Of a stretch of 64,000 bases of DNA, positions 8,365-16,780 are shown in pieces. The stretch's first letter is position 1, and each line of letters begins with the position of its first letter. The stretch spans positions 1 through 64,000 of the forward strand of contig JAEYMI010000054.1 in the NCBI GenBank assembly GCA_023461275.1. The letters are read 5' to 3'. The stretch comes from Actinomycetes bacterium (GTDB taxonomy: Bacteria > Actinomycetota > Actinomycetes > Mycobacteriales > Mycobacteriaceae). A program made the translations under genes and the position numbers. Under the pieces are notes generated by a model, which saw nothing but the letters and a program-made list of their open reading frames with translations, was not told the DNA's origin and made no database searches.

Positions 8365-9339
8365 ATGCCAGCGATCACCGCCGACACCCTGACCCTGCCG
8401 CGCGTCGGCCTGCCTACACCCGAACACGTCGAGCGCCCCGTCCAGACGGTGACCCGCGGTCCACGGGGCTACGAGGGCGAGGGATTTCCGGTGGTCCGCG
8501 CCTTTGCCGGCGTCCCGACGTCGGCCCTCGACCCCTTCATCCACATGGATCAGATGGGTGAAGTGGAGTATCAGCCCGGCGAGGCCAAGGGCACGTCGTG
8601 GCATCCGCACCGCGGATTCGAGACGGTCACCTACATGATCGACGGCCGCTTCCAACACCAGGACACCAGCGGCGGAGGTGGCACCATCGCCGACGGCGCC
8701 ACCCAGTGGATGACCGCCGGATCGGGCTTGCTGCACATCGAGACCCCGCCGGCCGAACTCGTCGACTCGGGTGGCACCTTCCACGGCGTCCAGTTGTGGG
8801 TGAATCTGCCGGCGTCGGACAAGTTCCTCGCTCCGAAGTACCAGAATCTGGAAGGCGGGCAGTCGACGCTGATCAGCTCCGCCGACGGTGGCGCCTTGAT
8901 CCGCATCATCGCCGGCGACATCGACGGCCATACCGGGCCCGGCAGTACCCACACGCCGATCACCTTCGCGCACGCCACCATTGAGCCGGGTGCGTCGATG
9001 TCGTTGCCGTGGCGGCCGGATTTCAACGCTTTGGTCTATGTCTTGTCCGGCCGAGGCACCGTCGGCGCGCAAGCCCGTCCGGTGGAGCAGGGCCAGCTGG
9101 CAGTGTTCGGCGCGGGAGATCGGATCACCGTCGCCGCCAACAGCTCCCAGGACGGCAACCGTCCTGCGCTCGAGGTCCTGCTACTCGGCGGTCGTCCGAT
9201 CCGGGAGCCGGTCGCACACTATGGTCCATTCGTGATGAACACCCGCGAGCAGCTCATCGAGGCAGTCGAGGACTTCAATGCCGGACGCCTCGGCGTCATC
9301 CCGCCGGATGCCCTGATGCCACACACGTCGGGACGATGA
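8365..9339 (+). CDS. Pirin family protein
   Basis: A 324-aa bicupin of the pirin family, members of which act as quercetin 2,3-dioxygenases or redox-sensing regulators. The metal-site motif region WHPHRGFETVTYMIDG (about 76-91) supplies two His residues, and downstream HQDTSGG and LLHIE supply the other expected ligands. The C-terminal pirin domain follows (about 190-300). The start is the ATG at 8365 with GGAAGGA upstream. Its stop overlaps the start of the MarR gene by 4 bp (ATGA), so they form one operon. Confidence 0.9.
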   Translation: MPAITADTLTLPRVGLPTPEHVERPVQTVTRGPRGYEGEGFPVVRAFAGVPTSALDPFIHMDQMGEVEYQPGEAKGTSWHPHRGFETVTYMIDGRFQHQDTSGGGGTIADGATQWMTAGSGLLHIETPPAELVDSGGTFHGVQLWVNLPASDKFLAPKYQNLEGGQSTLISSADGGALIRIIAGDIDGHTGPGSTHTPITFAHATIEPGASMSLPWRPDFNALVYVLSGRGTVGAQARPVEQGQLAVFGAGDRITVAANSSQDGNRPALEVLLLGGRPIREPVAHYGPFVMNTREQLIEAVEDFNAGRLGVIPPDALMPHTSGR

Positions 9340-9833
9340 ACCGCCCAACTGCACGCGACATCGCCTGGCGGCTGTTCGTCGAGACCAGCGGACGCTTGCA
9401 CACCGTCCTCGACGAGGAGTTGAAGTCCGACGCGCAGATCACGTTGTCGGACTTCAACATTCTGTTGACACTCGCCGAGGCGCCCGAGCATCGGATGCGG
9501 ATGCGCGACCTCGCTGATGCGATGGTGTTCTCGTCGTCGCGGCTGTCGTATCAGATCGACATGATGCAGCGACGCGGGTGGATCCGTCGCGAGCGAGCCG
9601 CCGAAGATCGACGCGGTAGCTACGCGGTGCTCACCGCTCAAGGCCGTCGGGCCTTCGACGACGCGGCTCGCGGTCACAGCGCCAGTGTCGAGGAACTATT
9701 CGGCTCGGTCGTCACCGACGAGGAGGCCGCCACCCTGATCGCGGTCCTGGACCGACTCCGTAAACGGATGGAGGACAAGAACAATGAGGCAGCAGCTCAT
9801 CCGGGCATCGGATCGGCATCATTGGAACAATGA
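9336..9833 (+). CDS. MarR family transcriptional regulator
   Basis: A 165-aa winged-helix regulator. The HTH region (MRMRDLADAMVFSSSRLSYQ) and wing (RRERAAEDRRGSYAVLT) match MarR, and dimerisation helices lie at both ends. It is sandwiched between two pirin genes and translationally coupled to both (4-bp and 50-bp overlaps). The palindrome at 8326-8339 is the likely operator. Pirin-MarR operons usually respond to phenolic or oxidative signals; the effector here is unknown. Confidence 0.9.
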   Translation: MNRPTARDIAWRLFVETSGRLHTVLDEELKSDAQITLSDFNILLTLAEAPEHRMRMRDLADAMVFSSSRLSYQIDMMQRRGWIRRERAAEDRRGSYAVLTAQGRRAFDDAARGHSASVEELFGSVVTDEEAATLIAVLDRLRKRMEDKNNEAAAHPGIGSASLEQ

Positions 9834-10539
9834 GTGGCTCGAATCGTGGCAGAGCTTTCCCGTGACCGGGAACTTCGATCTCGAGGCCAACGCCCATGGC
9901 GTGCTGCTCGTCCACAACGACGACGTCCTACTCGCCGGTGAAGGCCTCGACACCCATCAGCACCGCAATGCCGAGATCCTGACCTGGGTTGTCGACGGGG
10001 TTGTCCACCATCGTGATTCGTCGGGCAATGAGGGAGCCATCGCGCCCGGGACCATTCAGCGGATGACCGCCGGACGCGGGATCACGCACTCCGAGGGCAA
10101 CGGCTCCCCTCGACGCAGCGGACAACGAACCCGAGTCATCCAGCTGTGGCTGGCCCCGGACACCGACGAACTCGAACCCGGCTACGCCGAACGCGATGTG
10201 ACCGAACAACTCTCGTCTGGTGAACTGACCGTTGTCGCGTCCGGAATGGCGAAACACCTTGACCTCCCGGCGATCTCGTTCGCGAACCGGTATGCGGCGG
10301 TGCATGTCGCGCGAATGCCCGCGGGCGGTGCGGTCACCATCCCCGCGGTCCCGTTCGGCCATGTGTACGTGGCGTCGGGTGCGGTGAACGTCGCAGCCAC
10401 GGGCGACCAGCCTCTGGAAAACGAGCTCAGAGAAGGCGATGCGCTCCGGACGACATCGGCGGGCGCGTTCGAATTGATCGCTGCCGATTCCGGCGCCGAG
10501 GTGCTCTTCGTCGAGATGCACGCGAGCTTCGATCGCTAG
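9784..10539 (+). CDS. Second pirin (YhhW-like bicupin)
   Basis: A 251-aa pirin-like bicupin. Metal-ligand motifs are DTHQHRNAEIL (two His), then HHRDSSG, and GITHSEGN near residue 100. It is shorter than and clearly divergent from the first pirin. The start at 9784 is supported by GGAGG 9 bases upstream even though it lies 50 bp inside the MarR gene. Its possible role is oxidation of flavonoid or other enediol-type compounds. It is convergent with the LLM oxidoreductase, 12 bp away. Confidence 0.85.
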   Translation: MRQQLIRASDRHHWNNEWLESWQSFPVTGNFDLEANAHGVLLVHNDDVLLAGEGLDTHQHRNAEILTWVVDGVVHHRDSSGNEGAIAPGTIQRMTAGRGITHSEGNGSPRRSGQRTRVIQLWLAPDTDELEPGYAERDVTEQLSSGELTVVASGMAKHLDLPAISFANRYAAVHVARMPAGGAVTIPAVPFGHVYVASGAVNVAATGDQPLENELREGDALRTTSAGAFELIAADSGAEVLFVEMHASFDR

Positions 10540-10551
10540 ATTCTCGATGTC

Positions 10552-11478
10552 CTAGACCTTCGGGAGCACCTCGGCGGCAACGAGTTCGAGGTGATCGATG
10601 TCGGAGAGGTCGAGGGTCTGCAGGTAGATGCGGGAGGCACCGGCCTCGCGGTACTGTCCGATCTTCTCGATCACCTCGTCGGGTGTGCCCGCCGCACCGT
10701 TCTCGCGGAGTTCGTCGACCTCGCGGCCGATCGCTTCGGCGCGTCGCGCGAGTTCGGATTCGTCACGCCCACAACACAACACGAGTGCGGCAGAGAAGGT
10801 CATCGTCTCGGGGCGGCGGCCGCTCGTCGCGCAGGCCGCACGCACCCGGCCGATCTGCTCAGATGCCGCTGCGACCGGTACGAAGGCCACGTTGAACTCA
10901 TCGGCGAAACGAGCCGCCAGCGCAGGCGTGCGCTTCTTGCCCGCCCCGCCGATGATGATCGGCGGACGTGGCGACTGCGTCGGCTTGGGTAGCGCCGGCG
11001 AGTTGGTGAGCGTGAAATGCTCTCCGCGATAATCGAAATGGCGTCCCGCGGGCGTCTCCCACAGACCGGTGACGATCTCCAGGGTCTCCTCGAACCGGTC
11101 GAATCGCTCGCCGACACTCGGAAATGGGATCCCGTAGGCGGCGTGTTCTGACTCGAACCAGCCCGCGCCGAGCCCCAATTCGACTCGGCCGCCGCTCATC
11201 TGGTCGACCTGGGCAACCGAGATCGCCAGCGGCCCGGGTAGCCGGAACGTGGCCGAGGTGACCAGGGTGCCCAATCGGATGCGGTTGGTATCGCGGGCCA
11301 ACGCGGCCAAAGTCAGCCAGGCGTCGGTGGGGCCCGGCAGGCCTTCGCCGTTCATGGCGAGATAGTGATCCGACCGGAAGAAGCCGTCGAATCCGAATTC
11401 CTCGGTGGCCGTGGCGACCCGGAGAAGATCGTCGTAGGTCGCGCCCTGCTGCGGTTCGGTGAAGATTCGTAGGTCCAC
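10552..11478 (-). CDS. LLM-class F420/FMN-dependent oxidoreductase
   Basis: A 308-aa TIM-barrel oxidoreductase of the luciferase-like monooxygenase superfamily. Typical elements are GFDGFFRSDHYL near the N-terminus, IRLGTLVTS, the GGRVELGLGAGWFE segment, and PIIIGGAGKKRT. Mycobacterial and Gordonia members of this size are usually F420-dependent. The start is a GTG at 11478; a GGAGG lies only one base upstream, so the true start could be slightly different. The substrate cannot be inferred. Confidence 0.85.
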   Translation of the reverse strand: MDLRIFTEPQQGATYDDLLRVATATEEFGFDGFFRSDHYLAMNGEGLPGPTDAWLTLAALARDTNRIRLGTLVTSATFRLPGPLAISVAQVDQMSGGRVELGLGAGWFESEHAAYGIPFPSVGERFDRFEETLEIVTGLWETPAGRHFDYRGEHFTLTNSPALPKPTQSPRPPIIIGGAGKKRTPALAARFADEFNVAFVPVAAASEQIGRVRAACATSGRRPETMTFSAALVLCCGRDESELARRAEAIGREVDELRENGAAGTPDEVIEKIGQYREAGASRIYLQTLDLSDIDHLELVAAEVLPKV

Positions 11479-11512
11479 GCCTCCACGCTACCGACGGCAA
11501 AGCGGCCGCGTC

Positions 11513-13096
11513 TCAATTCCCGAGCACCACGGGCGACTCCTCGGACGGCCACATGATGATTCGACGTCCGGCCACCGCCGCCCTCGGATTGTTCGGCGGA
11601 TTGTTCACCTTCCACACCTGTTGCCCTGACGTGAGATCAAACGCCGTCACTGCCGGGGCTTGCAGGACAATGAGACGCTGGCCGTCGGACGCGATCAATG
11701 CGGCGTCGGTCAGAAGCCTCGGGACATGGATGCGCGCAGAGGTGATCCGGCCGGTCATCGGGTCGAGGACCGACACCACGTCCTCGGTGCGATCGTCTCG
11801 GAGCATCGGACCGGTCGGGCCACCCTCTTTGCCGACGAACGCGACGATCTGAGAGCCGACGACCATGCCCGCTTGACTGTTGCCACTGAATTCCGACCGA
11901 GTCTGCTTCCACAACAGGTGCCCGGTGGCCGGATTGGCGGCGCCGATGGTCGTGGAGTCGTAGACGGCGGCATTGGCCATGCGTCCCACGAGCGGGACCG
12001 GCGGCACCGCGTCGTCGTAATCGCCTTGCACCAGAACCGGATGCCATCCCTTCAACGACGCCGATTTCGTTCCGTCCACCCGATAGAAGTCGGTACCGTC
12101 ACGGTCGGCGTTGAGCACCGCGACACCGTCGCGATACACCTCCCACGCCGTGTTGAAGTAGCCGTCCCAGTTGACATCCGCGATGGGCGAACCGCTTTCG
12201 GCGTTGAGGAACGTCACGGTGCTTGATTTTGAGTCATCGCGCACGACGATGCCTGCATCGGGAAACACGTACGACGCGGGTGCCGTCCACACCTGCCGTC
12301 CAGACAGGTCGAACCCGAGCATCGTATCGGTGAACTCGAAGCCGGTCTTGACGATGATCCGATCAGCGGTCCCGTACATCGGGGGGACACCGGTCATCTC
12401 CGGCAACGCGACATTCGTCAGGGTCGCACCGGTCCGTTTGTCGACAATGGCCAGCCCGTATACGGTGCCCGCATTGCCGTTCGCGTAAGCGACACAACCG
12501 ATCCGGTCACCGGCAATGACGCAGCCCTGGAAGCTCACGCCTGCCGGCGCGCCGGCGCGAAACCGGACAGCGGTGGTGGCGGCGTCGATACCGATCAGCG
12601 TCGAGCCGCGGCCGGCGATCACCACCGACATCGAATCGTCGCTGTCGGCGACCGACACCGGCGACGCCGGATCGCCGGGTAAGGGACGCAGGGCGGGCTG
12701 AGATGCCAGCGGCGCAACCATTCTCGACTGCGACTCGGGAGGTTTCAGACTCGAGACCTCGGCCGGATGAACGGAATCGTCACCGGCCATCAGCTGATCG
12801 TCGTCCGCGCGGGAGACCACCAGTGCGACGATCGCCACCGCCGCAACGATCACCGTCACCAGCGCGACGCCGCCGAGCGCGAACCACGGCCCCAATCGAC
12901 GCTTGCGAGGCACCGGAGGTGGTGGCGGCGGCGGCCCGAAGCCCGGCGGTGGACCGTACCCCGGCGGAGCGTAGGGCGGTTGTCCGTAGCCCGGCGGAGC
13001 GTAGGGCGGTTGCCCGTACCCCGGCGGTGGCCCGTACCCCGGCGGCCGACCATAGGCCGGCCCCGGTGCGTACCGCGGGTCGTATCCACCATTCAT
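11513..13096 (-). CDS. Membrane-anchored PQQ-like beta-propeller protein with Pro-rich N-terminus
   Basis: A 527-aa type II membrane protein. The N-terminal ~65 residues are a cytoplasmic Pro/Gly/Tyr-rich tail with PGYGQPPYAP repeats, encoded by two adjacent 30-bp direct repeats (12961-13020) that differ at two bases. One transmembrane helix follows at about 70-95. The outer ~430 residues contain blade-like repeats (TLIGIDAATTAV, SVLDPMTGRI, VTAFDLTSGQQVWKV) as in PQQ/WD-type propellers. The start is the ATG at 13096 with a G-rich ribosome site 8 bases upstream; a GTG at 13111 is less likely. Its function is unknown; a scaffold or sensor role at the cell surface is plausible. Confidence 0.7.
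   Translation of the reverse strand: MNGGYDPRYAPGPAYGRPPGYGPPPGYGQPPYAPPGYGQPPYAPPGYGPPPGFGPPPPPPPVPRKRRLGPWFALGGVALVTVIVAAVAIVALVVSRADDDQLMAGDDSVHPAEVSSLKPPESQSRMVAPLASQPALRPLPGDPASPVSVADSDDSMSVVIAGRGSTLIGIDAATTAVRFRAGAPAGVSFQGCVIAGDRIGCVAYANGNAGTVYGLAIVDKRTGATLTNVALPEMTGVPPMYGTADRIIVKTGFEFTDTMLGFDLSGRQVWTAPASYVFPDAGIVVRDDSKSSTVTFLNAESGSPIADVNWDGYFNTAWEVYRDGVAVLNADRDGTDFYRVDGTKSASLKGWHPVLVQGDYDDAVPPVPLVGRMANAAVYDSTTIGAANPATGHLLWKQTRSEFSGNSQAGMVVGSQIVAFVGKEGGPTGPMLRDDRTEDVVSVLDPMTGRITSARIHVPRLLTDAALIASDGQRLIVLQAPAVTAFDLTSGQQVWKVNNPPNNPRAAVAGRRIIMWPSEESPVVLGN
12961..13020. repeat. Two 30-bp in-frame direct repeats
   Basis: Positions 12961-12990 and 12991-13020 are near-identical 30-bp units (28 of 30 bases match). 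They encode 10-residue Pro/Gly/Tyr repeats in the cytoplasmic tail of the propeller protein. Copy number could vary between strains by slippage. Confidence 0.9.
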
Positions 13097-13154
13097 CGCC
13101 AATCCCCCCACATCCCCAGTTGTTCTCCAGCGACCCTTTACAGCGACCGACTCT

Positions 13155-14087
13155 TTACAGCGACGCTTCGTCAGCCGTCGACAGCGTCAGCACCGCCTCG
13201 ACGATGACGTCCTCCTGTTCGATCTCGGCCTCCAGCGCCCTGAGCCGGGTCGCGACGTCGTGCTCACGCAGGTCGCCGACGATGTCGACCGCGGCCACCA
13301 CGTAGAACTGCATCGGCCCTACGTATTCGACGTGGAGGTAGGTCACCCGGTCGATGTCGTTCGAGGCGAGCAGTCGCTCCAGGATGCGGTCGCGGATGCC
13401 GGGCACGGCCGGCTGACCCAGCAGGAACTCACTGTTGCGTTTGATCAGGAAGACCGCGATCACGCCCAGCAGGATGCCGACCAGAATGGAGCCAAGCGCG
13501 TCCCACATCGCGTTGCCGGTGAGCTGGTGCAGCGCCATACCGGTGGCCGCGATCGCCAGGCCGATCAGCGCTGCCGCGTCCTCGAAGAACACCGCACGCA
13601 GCGTCGCCAACGACGTCCGACTCACGTACCGCAGCGGATGCATCGACATCCGCTTGCCACCCTGTTTGGCCTGCCGCACGGACTGTACGAACGAAACACC
13701 TTCGAGCACCGCCGAGATGGCCAGCACGACGTAACCGACCAGGTAGTCCGAGTCGGCCTCCGGATGCAGCAGCGCGGTGATGCCGTGCATGACCGAGACC
13801 GCGGCACCCACCGCAAACAACCCGAAGGCGGCGAACATCGACCAGATGTAGGTTTCGCGGCCGTGGCCGAACGGGTGGCGCCGGTCCCGACCACGCGATC
13901 CGCGACGTTCGGCGATCAGGAGGAAGACCTCATTGCCGGCGTCAGCCCACGAGTGGGCCGATTCGGCCACCATCGAGGCCGAGCCGGTGATGACCGCGGC
14001 CACTGTCTTGGCGATGGCAACCAGTACGTTCATCGCGAACGCGATGACCACGGTCACCTTCGAGTCGGAAGGTTCAGGGTCGGCCAC
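13155..14087 (-). CDS. Cation diffusion facilitator (CDF) family transporter
   Basis: A 310-aa polytopic membrane protein exporting divalent cations (Zn, Mn, Fe or Co in the family). The TM2 metal-site motif appears as SAHSWADAGNE (H-x3-D), and the TM5 counterpart is FFEDAAALIG. A C-terminal cytoplasmic ferredoxin-like domain (about 225-310) is present. The RRHPFGHGRE loop is typical of CDF members. The start is a GTG at 14087 with only a weak purine run upstream. It is divergent from the APC transporter 62 bp away. Metal specificity is not readable. Confidence 0.88.
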   Translation of the reverse strand: MADPEPSDSKVTVVIAFAMNVLVAIAKTVAAVITGSASMVAESAHSWADAGNEVFLLIAERRGSRGRDRRHPFGHGRETYIWSMFAAFGLFAVGAAVSVMHGITALLHPEADSDYLVGYVVLAISAVLEGVSFVQSVRQAKQGGKRMSMHPLRYVSRTSLATLRAVFFEDAAALIGLAIAATGMALHQLTGNAMWDALGSILVGILLGVIAVFLIKRNSEFLLGQPAVPGIRDRILERLLASNDIDRVTYLHVEYVGPMQFYVVAAVDIVGDLREHDVATRLRALEAEIEQEDVIVEAVLTLSTADEASL

Positions 14088-14149
14088 CTCGCCATCATGG
14101 CATCACCAACCGCACAGCGGCCGGATGCGTCGGGTATTACTGTGAGCCA

Positions 14150-16096
14150 GTGCAACGACCTGCGATGCCTGCCAAGGCTCGACAATGGTTCATGTCCGAC
14201 TCGACGACCGAGCCCGCCCGACACATGGGCCCCCACGGCGTACCCGCCGAATCCGCGCACACCCATCCGTGGTGGAAGGTCATGTGCCTGACCGGCGTCG
14301 ACTACTTCTCGACGCTGGGCTACCAGCCGGGTATCGCCGCACTGGCCGCGGGCGCGATCGCCCCGCTGGCGACCATCGTGCTGGTCGCGCTCACGTTGTT
14401 CGGCGCGCTCCCGGTTTATCGGTACGTGGCCCGCAAGTCGCCCAACGGTGAGGGCTCCATCGCGATGCTCGAGCACCTCCTGCCGCGTTGGGGCGGAAAG
14501 CTTTTCGTCCTGGTGCTGCTCGGATTCGCCGCCACCGACTTCCTCATCACGATGACACTGTCGGCGGCCGACGCGACGGCCCACTTCGTCGAGAACCCGC
14601 TGATCCCACACTCATTCGCGAACTATCCGATTCTGATCACGCTCATTCTGCTCGGCCTGCTCGCCGCGGTGTTCCTGCGCGGATTCACCGAGGCGATCAC
14701 CGTCGCGGTCGGGCTCGTCGCGGTCTACCTCGCCCTGAACCTGGTGGTCGTCGTGGACGGAATCGTCCGCATCATCGCCTCACCACACGTCATCGTCGAC
14801 TGGCGTCAGGCGATGGTCACCGAACACGGAAACGCGTGGATGATGATCGCGATCGCGCTGATCGTCTTCCCCAAACTCGCCCTGGGTCTGTCCGGTTTCG
14901 AGACCGGCGTCGCGGTGATGCCCCAGATCAAGGGCTCCCCCACCGACACCGAACGATTCCCGCGGGGGCGCATCGTCGGCGCCCGCCGGTTGCTCACCAC
15001 CTCCGCGCTGATCATGAGTTGTTTCCTGATCGCCAGCAGCATCGTGTGCACCACGTTGATCCCCGAGGCCGACTTCCAGGCCGACGGACCGGCGAACGGC
15101 CGGGCACTGGCGTTCCTCGCGCACGAGTACCTCGGTCCGGTGTTCGGCACCGTCTACGATGTCAGCACCATCCTGATTCTGTGGTTCGCCGGAGCGTCGG
15201 CGATGGCCGGGTTGCTCAACCTGGTTCCCCGGTACCTGCCCCGCTACGGCATGGCGCCCGACTGGGCCCGAGCCAACCGTCCGCTCGTCGTGGTGTTCGC
15301 GGTGATCGCGTTCGCCGTCACCATCTATTTCCGTGCCAGCGTCGACGCGCAGGGCGCGGCGTATGCCACCGGTGTGCTGGTGTTGATGACGTCGGCGTCG
15401 GTGGCGGTGACACTGTCGGTTCGTAAGCGTCGAAAACGCCGGGCGACAATAGCGTTCGCGCTGATCGCGGTGATCTTCCTCTACACCACCATCACCAACG
15501 TCTTCGAACGTCCGGAAGGTGTGCAGGTGGCCGCGTTCTTCATCGTCGCCATCATCGTCGTGTCGTTTGCCTCGCGATTCAATCGCGCCTTCGAATTGCG
15601 TTCCAATTCCATCGAATTCGACGCGGAGGCACGACACATCATCGCCGCCGCCGCCCGGGAGGGCGTGCTGGAGATCGTCACGCACGACCCCGATGTGCGG
15701 TCGTTGCACGAGTATCACGAGAAGGAAATCCAGCAGCGCGCGGAAAGCCACATCCCGGACGCATCGCACATCATCTTCCTCGAGGTGAACGTGACCGATT
15801 CATCGGAGTTCGCCACTGATCTGTTGGTACACGGCAAAACCCGGACCGGCGGTCACCGAATTCTGTGGGTGGATGCCGCGGCCATCCCCAACACCATCGC
15901 CGCGGTGCTGCTGGCCATGCGCGACACCACCGGGGTGAACCCGAACGTGTATTTCGAATGGAGCGAAGGCAATCCGTTCACCAACCTGATCAGGTTCCTG
16001 TTCATCGGCGAGGGGGAGGTCGCCCCGGTCACCAGGGAGGTGCTCCGCCGGGCCGAACCCGACATCGCCCGACGCCCGTTCGTCCACGTCGGCTGA
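14150..16096 (+). CDS. APC-superfamily amino-acid/cation permease
   Basis: A protein of up to 648 aa with about 12 predicted membrane helices in the first ~440 residues and a ~200-residue soluble C-terminal domain. The N-terminal helices (TGVDYFSTLGYQPG, SPNGEGSIAMLE) match a group of actinobacterial APC permeases. Two starts are possible: GTG at 14150 and ATG at 14192 (MSDSTTEP). Neither has a convincing ribosome site; the second gives a more usual N-terminus. The substrate is unknown. Confidence 0.8.
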   Translation: MQRPAMPAKARQWFMSDSTTEPARHMGPHGVPAESAHTHPWWKVMCLTGVDYFSTLGYQPGIAALAAGAIAPLATIVLVALTLFGALPVYRYVARKSPNGEGSIAMLEHLLPRWGGKLFVLVLLGFAATDFLITMTLSAADATAHFVENPLIPHSFANYPILITLILLGLLAAVFLRGFTEAITVAVGLVAVYLALNLVVVVDGIVRIIASPHVIVDWRQAMVTEHGNAWMMIAIALIVFPKLALGLSGFETGVAVMPQIKGSPTDTERFPRGRIVGARRLLTTSALIMSCFLIASSIVCTTLIPEADFQADGPANGRALAFLAHEYLGPVFGTVYDVSTILILWFAGASAMAGLLNLVPRYLPRYGMAPDWARANRPLVVVFAVIAFAVTIYFRASVDAQGAAYATGVLVLMTSASVAVTLSVRKRRKRRATIAFALIAVIFLYTTITNVFERPEGVQVAAFFIVAIIVVSFASRFNRAFELRSNSIEFDAEARHIIAAAAREGVLEIVTHDPDVRSLHEYHEKEIQQRAESHIPDASHIIFLEVNVTDSSEFATDLLVHGKTRTGGHRILWVDAAAIPNTIAAVLLAMRDTTGVNPNVYFEWSEGNPFTNLIRFLFIGEGEVAPVTREVLRRAEPDIARRPFVHVG

Positions 16097-16200
16097 GAAC
16101 TGCATCGTCGCAGCGGTGGTGGCCACCTCGTCACGCGGCATCGACGACACCACAGCGTCGTCGGCAACCGCGGGTCGGAAAAGGTGAACACCTGACACCA

Positions 16201-16275
16201 CTTTCAGTCAATCACCCCACAGAAGGGGGTGTGTTGGGTTGGACCGCAGCAATATTCACGCGTCAACACTGAAAG
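16201..16275. ncRNA. Candidate structured RNA with three-way-junction fold
   Basis: Three nested pairings can be seen. P1 is CTTTCAGT (16201-16208) with ACTGAAAG (16268-16275). P2 is CACCCC (16213-16218) with GGGGTG (16226-16231). P3 is GTTG (16233-16236) with CAAC (16264-16267). Together they close a three-way junction with a 27-base terminal part. The element is reverse-complement symmetric in its stems, so the strand is uncertain. It could be a cis-regulatory element, a small RNA or a chance fold; it matches no riboswitch class I can name. Confidence 0.3.
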
Positions 16276-16345
16276 CATGCATCATCGAATTTGCACTACC
16301 GACAGACCAGCAAGGGGGTCTGACAAAACCGGTCGGGCGGCGGTG

Positions 16346-16396
16346 CGAGGTCTCGATACGCCCTCGGCTGGCGCCTCGCGCTACTCGACCAGCGGG
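16346..16396. repeat. REP-like imperfect hairpin
   Basis: Sequence beginning GGTCTCGATACGCC and ending CTACTCGACCAGCGGG, with imperfect complementarity between the two ends and a GC-rich middle. I recall very similar sequences recurring in intergenic regions of Gordonia and related genomes, but this cannot be tested within the window because only one copy was noticed. Confidence 0.45.
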
Positions 16397-16440
16397 TGGG
16401 GCGCGACCGGCAGTTGGTAAGCGGCGCAACGAAATCCGCC

Positions 16441-16517
16441 GGAACAGAAACCCCCAATCTCGCTAGAAACACTACGCGTGCGTAGTGTTTCTAGCGAGAA
16501 TCGGTGTTTTTGTCCTC
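16441..16517. repeat. Palindromic dispersed element, copy A
   Basis: A perfect inverted repeat with 20-bp arms (16458-16477 and 16480-16499) separated by GT. It is extended outward by imperfect pairing: GGAACAGAAACCCCC on the left and GGTGTTTTTGTCC on the right. The core reads TCTCGCTAGAAACACTACGC. A second diverged copy lies at 45178-45256 (copy B), with the same length, core and outer arms. Both copies are intergenic and downstream of a plus-strand gene. The T5 run after the right arm could also let it act as a terminator. Confidence 0.85.
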
Positions 16518-16582
16518 CGGGGCGTGCCCAGTCAACGTCGAACCGCGCCCAGTCAACGGGCAACTGCCACAACCGAACTGCC

Positions 16583-16672
16583 GAGGGCGCCGTCAACGCG
16601 GGCGAGGGCGCTCTCAACGCGGGCGAAGGCGCCGTCAACGCGGGCGAGGGCGCCATCAACGCCGCGGAGGGT
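16583..16672. repeat. 21-bp tandem repeat, about four copies
   Basis: Consecutive 21-bp units at 16583, 16604, 16625 and 16646 share GAGGGCGCCGTCAACGCGGGC with one to four changes each, followed by a decayed fifth unit. The unit length is a multiple of three and stays open on both strands (for example EGAVNAG repeats), but no start or ribosome site supports translation. Confidence 0.85.
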
Positions 16673-16780
16673 GCGCCAACGCCATGCCGCGGCCAGTCAA
16701 CGCATCGAGCAACCCAATCCCTCGCCGCACTCGCTCCGAACCCCTTGGTGTTACGTCCCCCACATCGAGGAGCAATCATC

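Larger units (their letters stand above)
16097..16780. other. 684-bp gene-free stretch with repeats and foldable sequence
   Basis: No convincing gene is seen between the APC permease and the small exported protein. In order it holds: a possible structured RNA (16201-16275), a REP-like imperfect hairpin (16348-16390), an ~80-bp palindromic element (16441-16517), two CCCAGTCAACG-containing copies near 16530-16560, and a 21-bp tandem repeat (16583-16672). The 5' region of the downstream secreted protein begins near 16740. Confidence 0.7.

Noticed and set aside
16583..16672. CRISPR array
   Set aside because: Units are directly abutting 21-mers without spacers, and no cas genes are present.
16478..16780. 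Upstream extension of the small exported protein through the repeats
   Set aside because: It would begin in the palindromic element, lacks a ribosome site, and would bury the signal peptide; the ATG at 16781 has GAGGAG.
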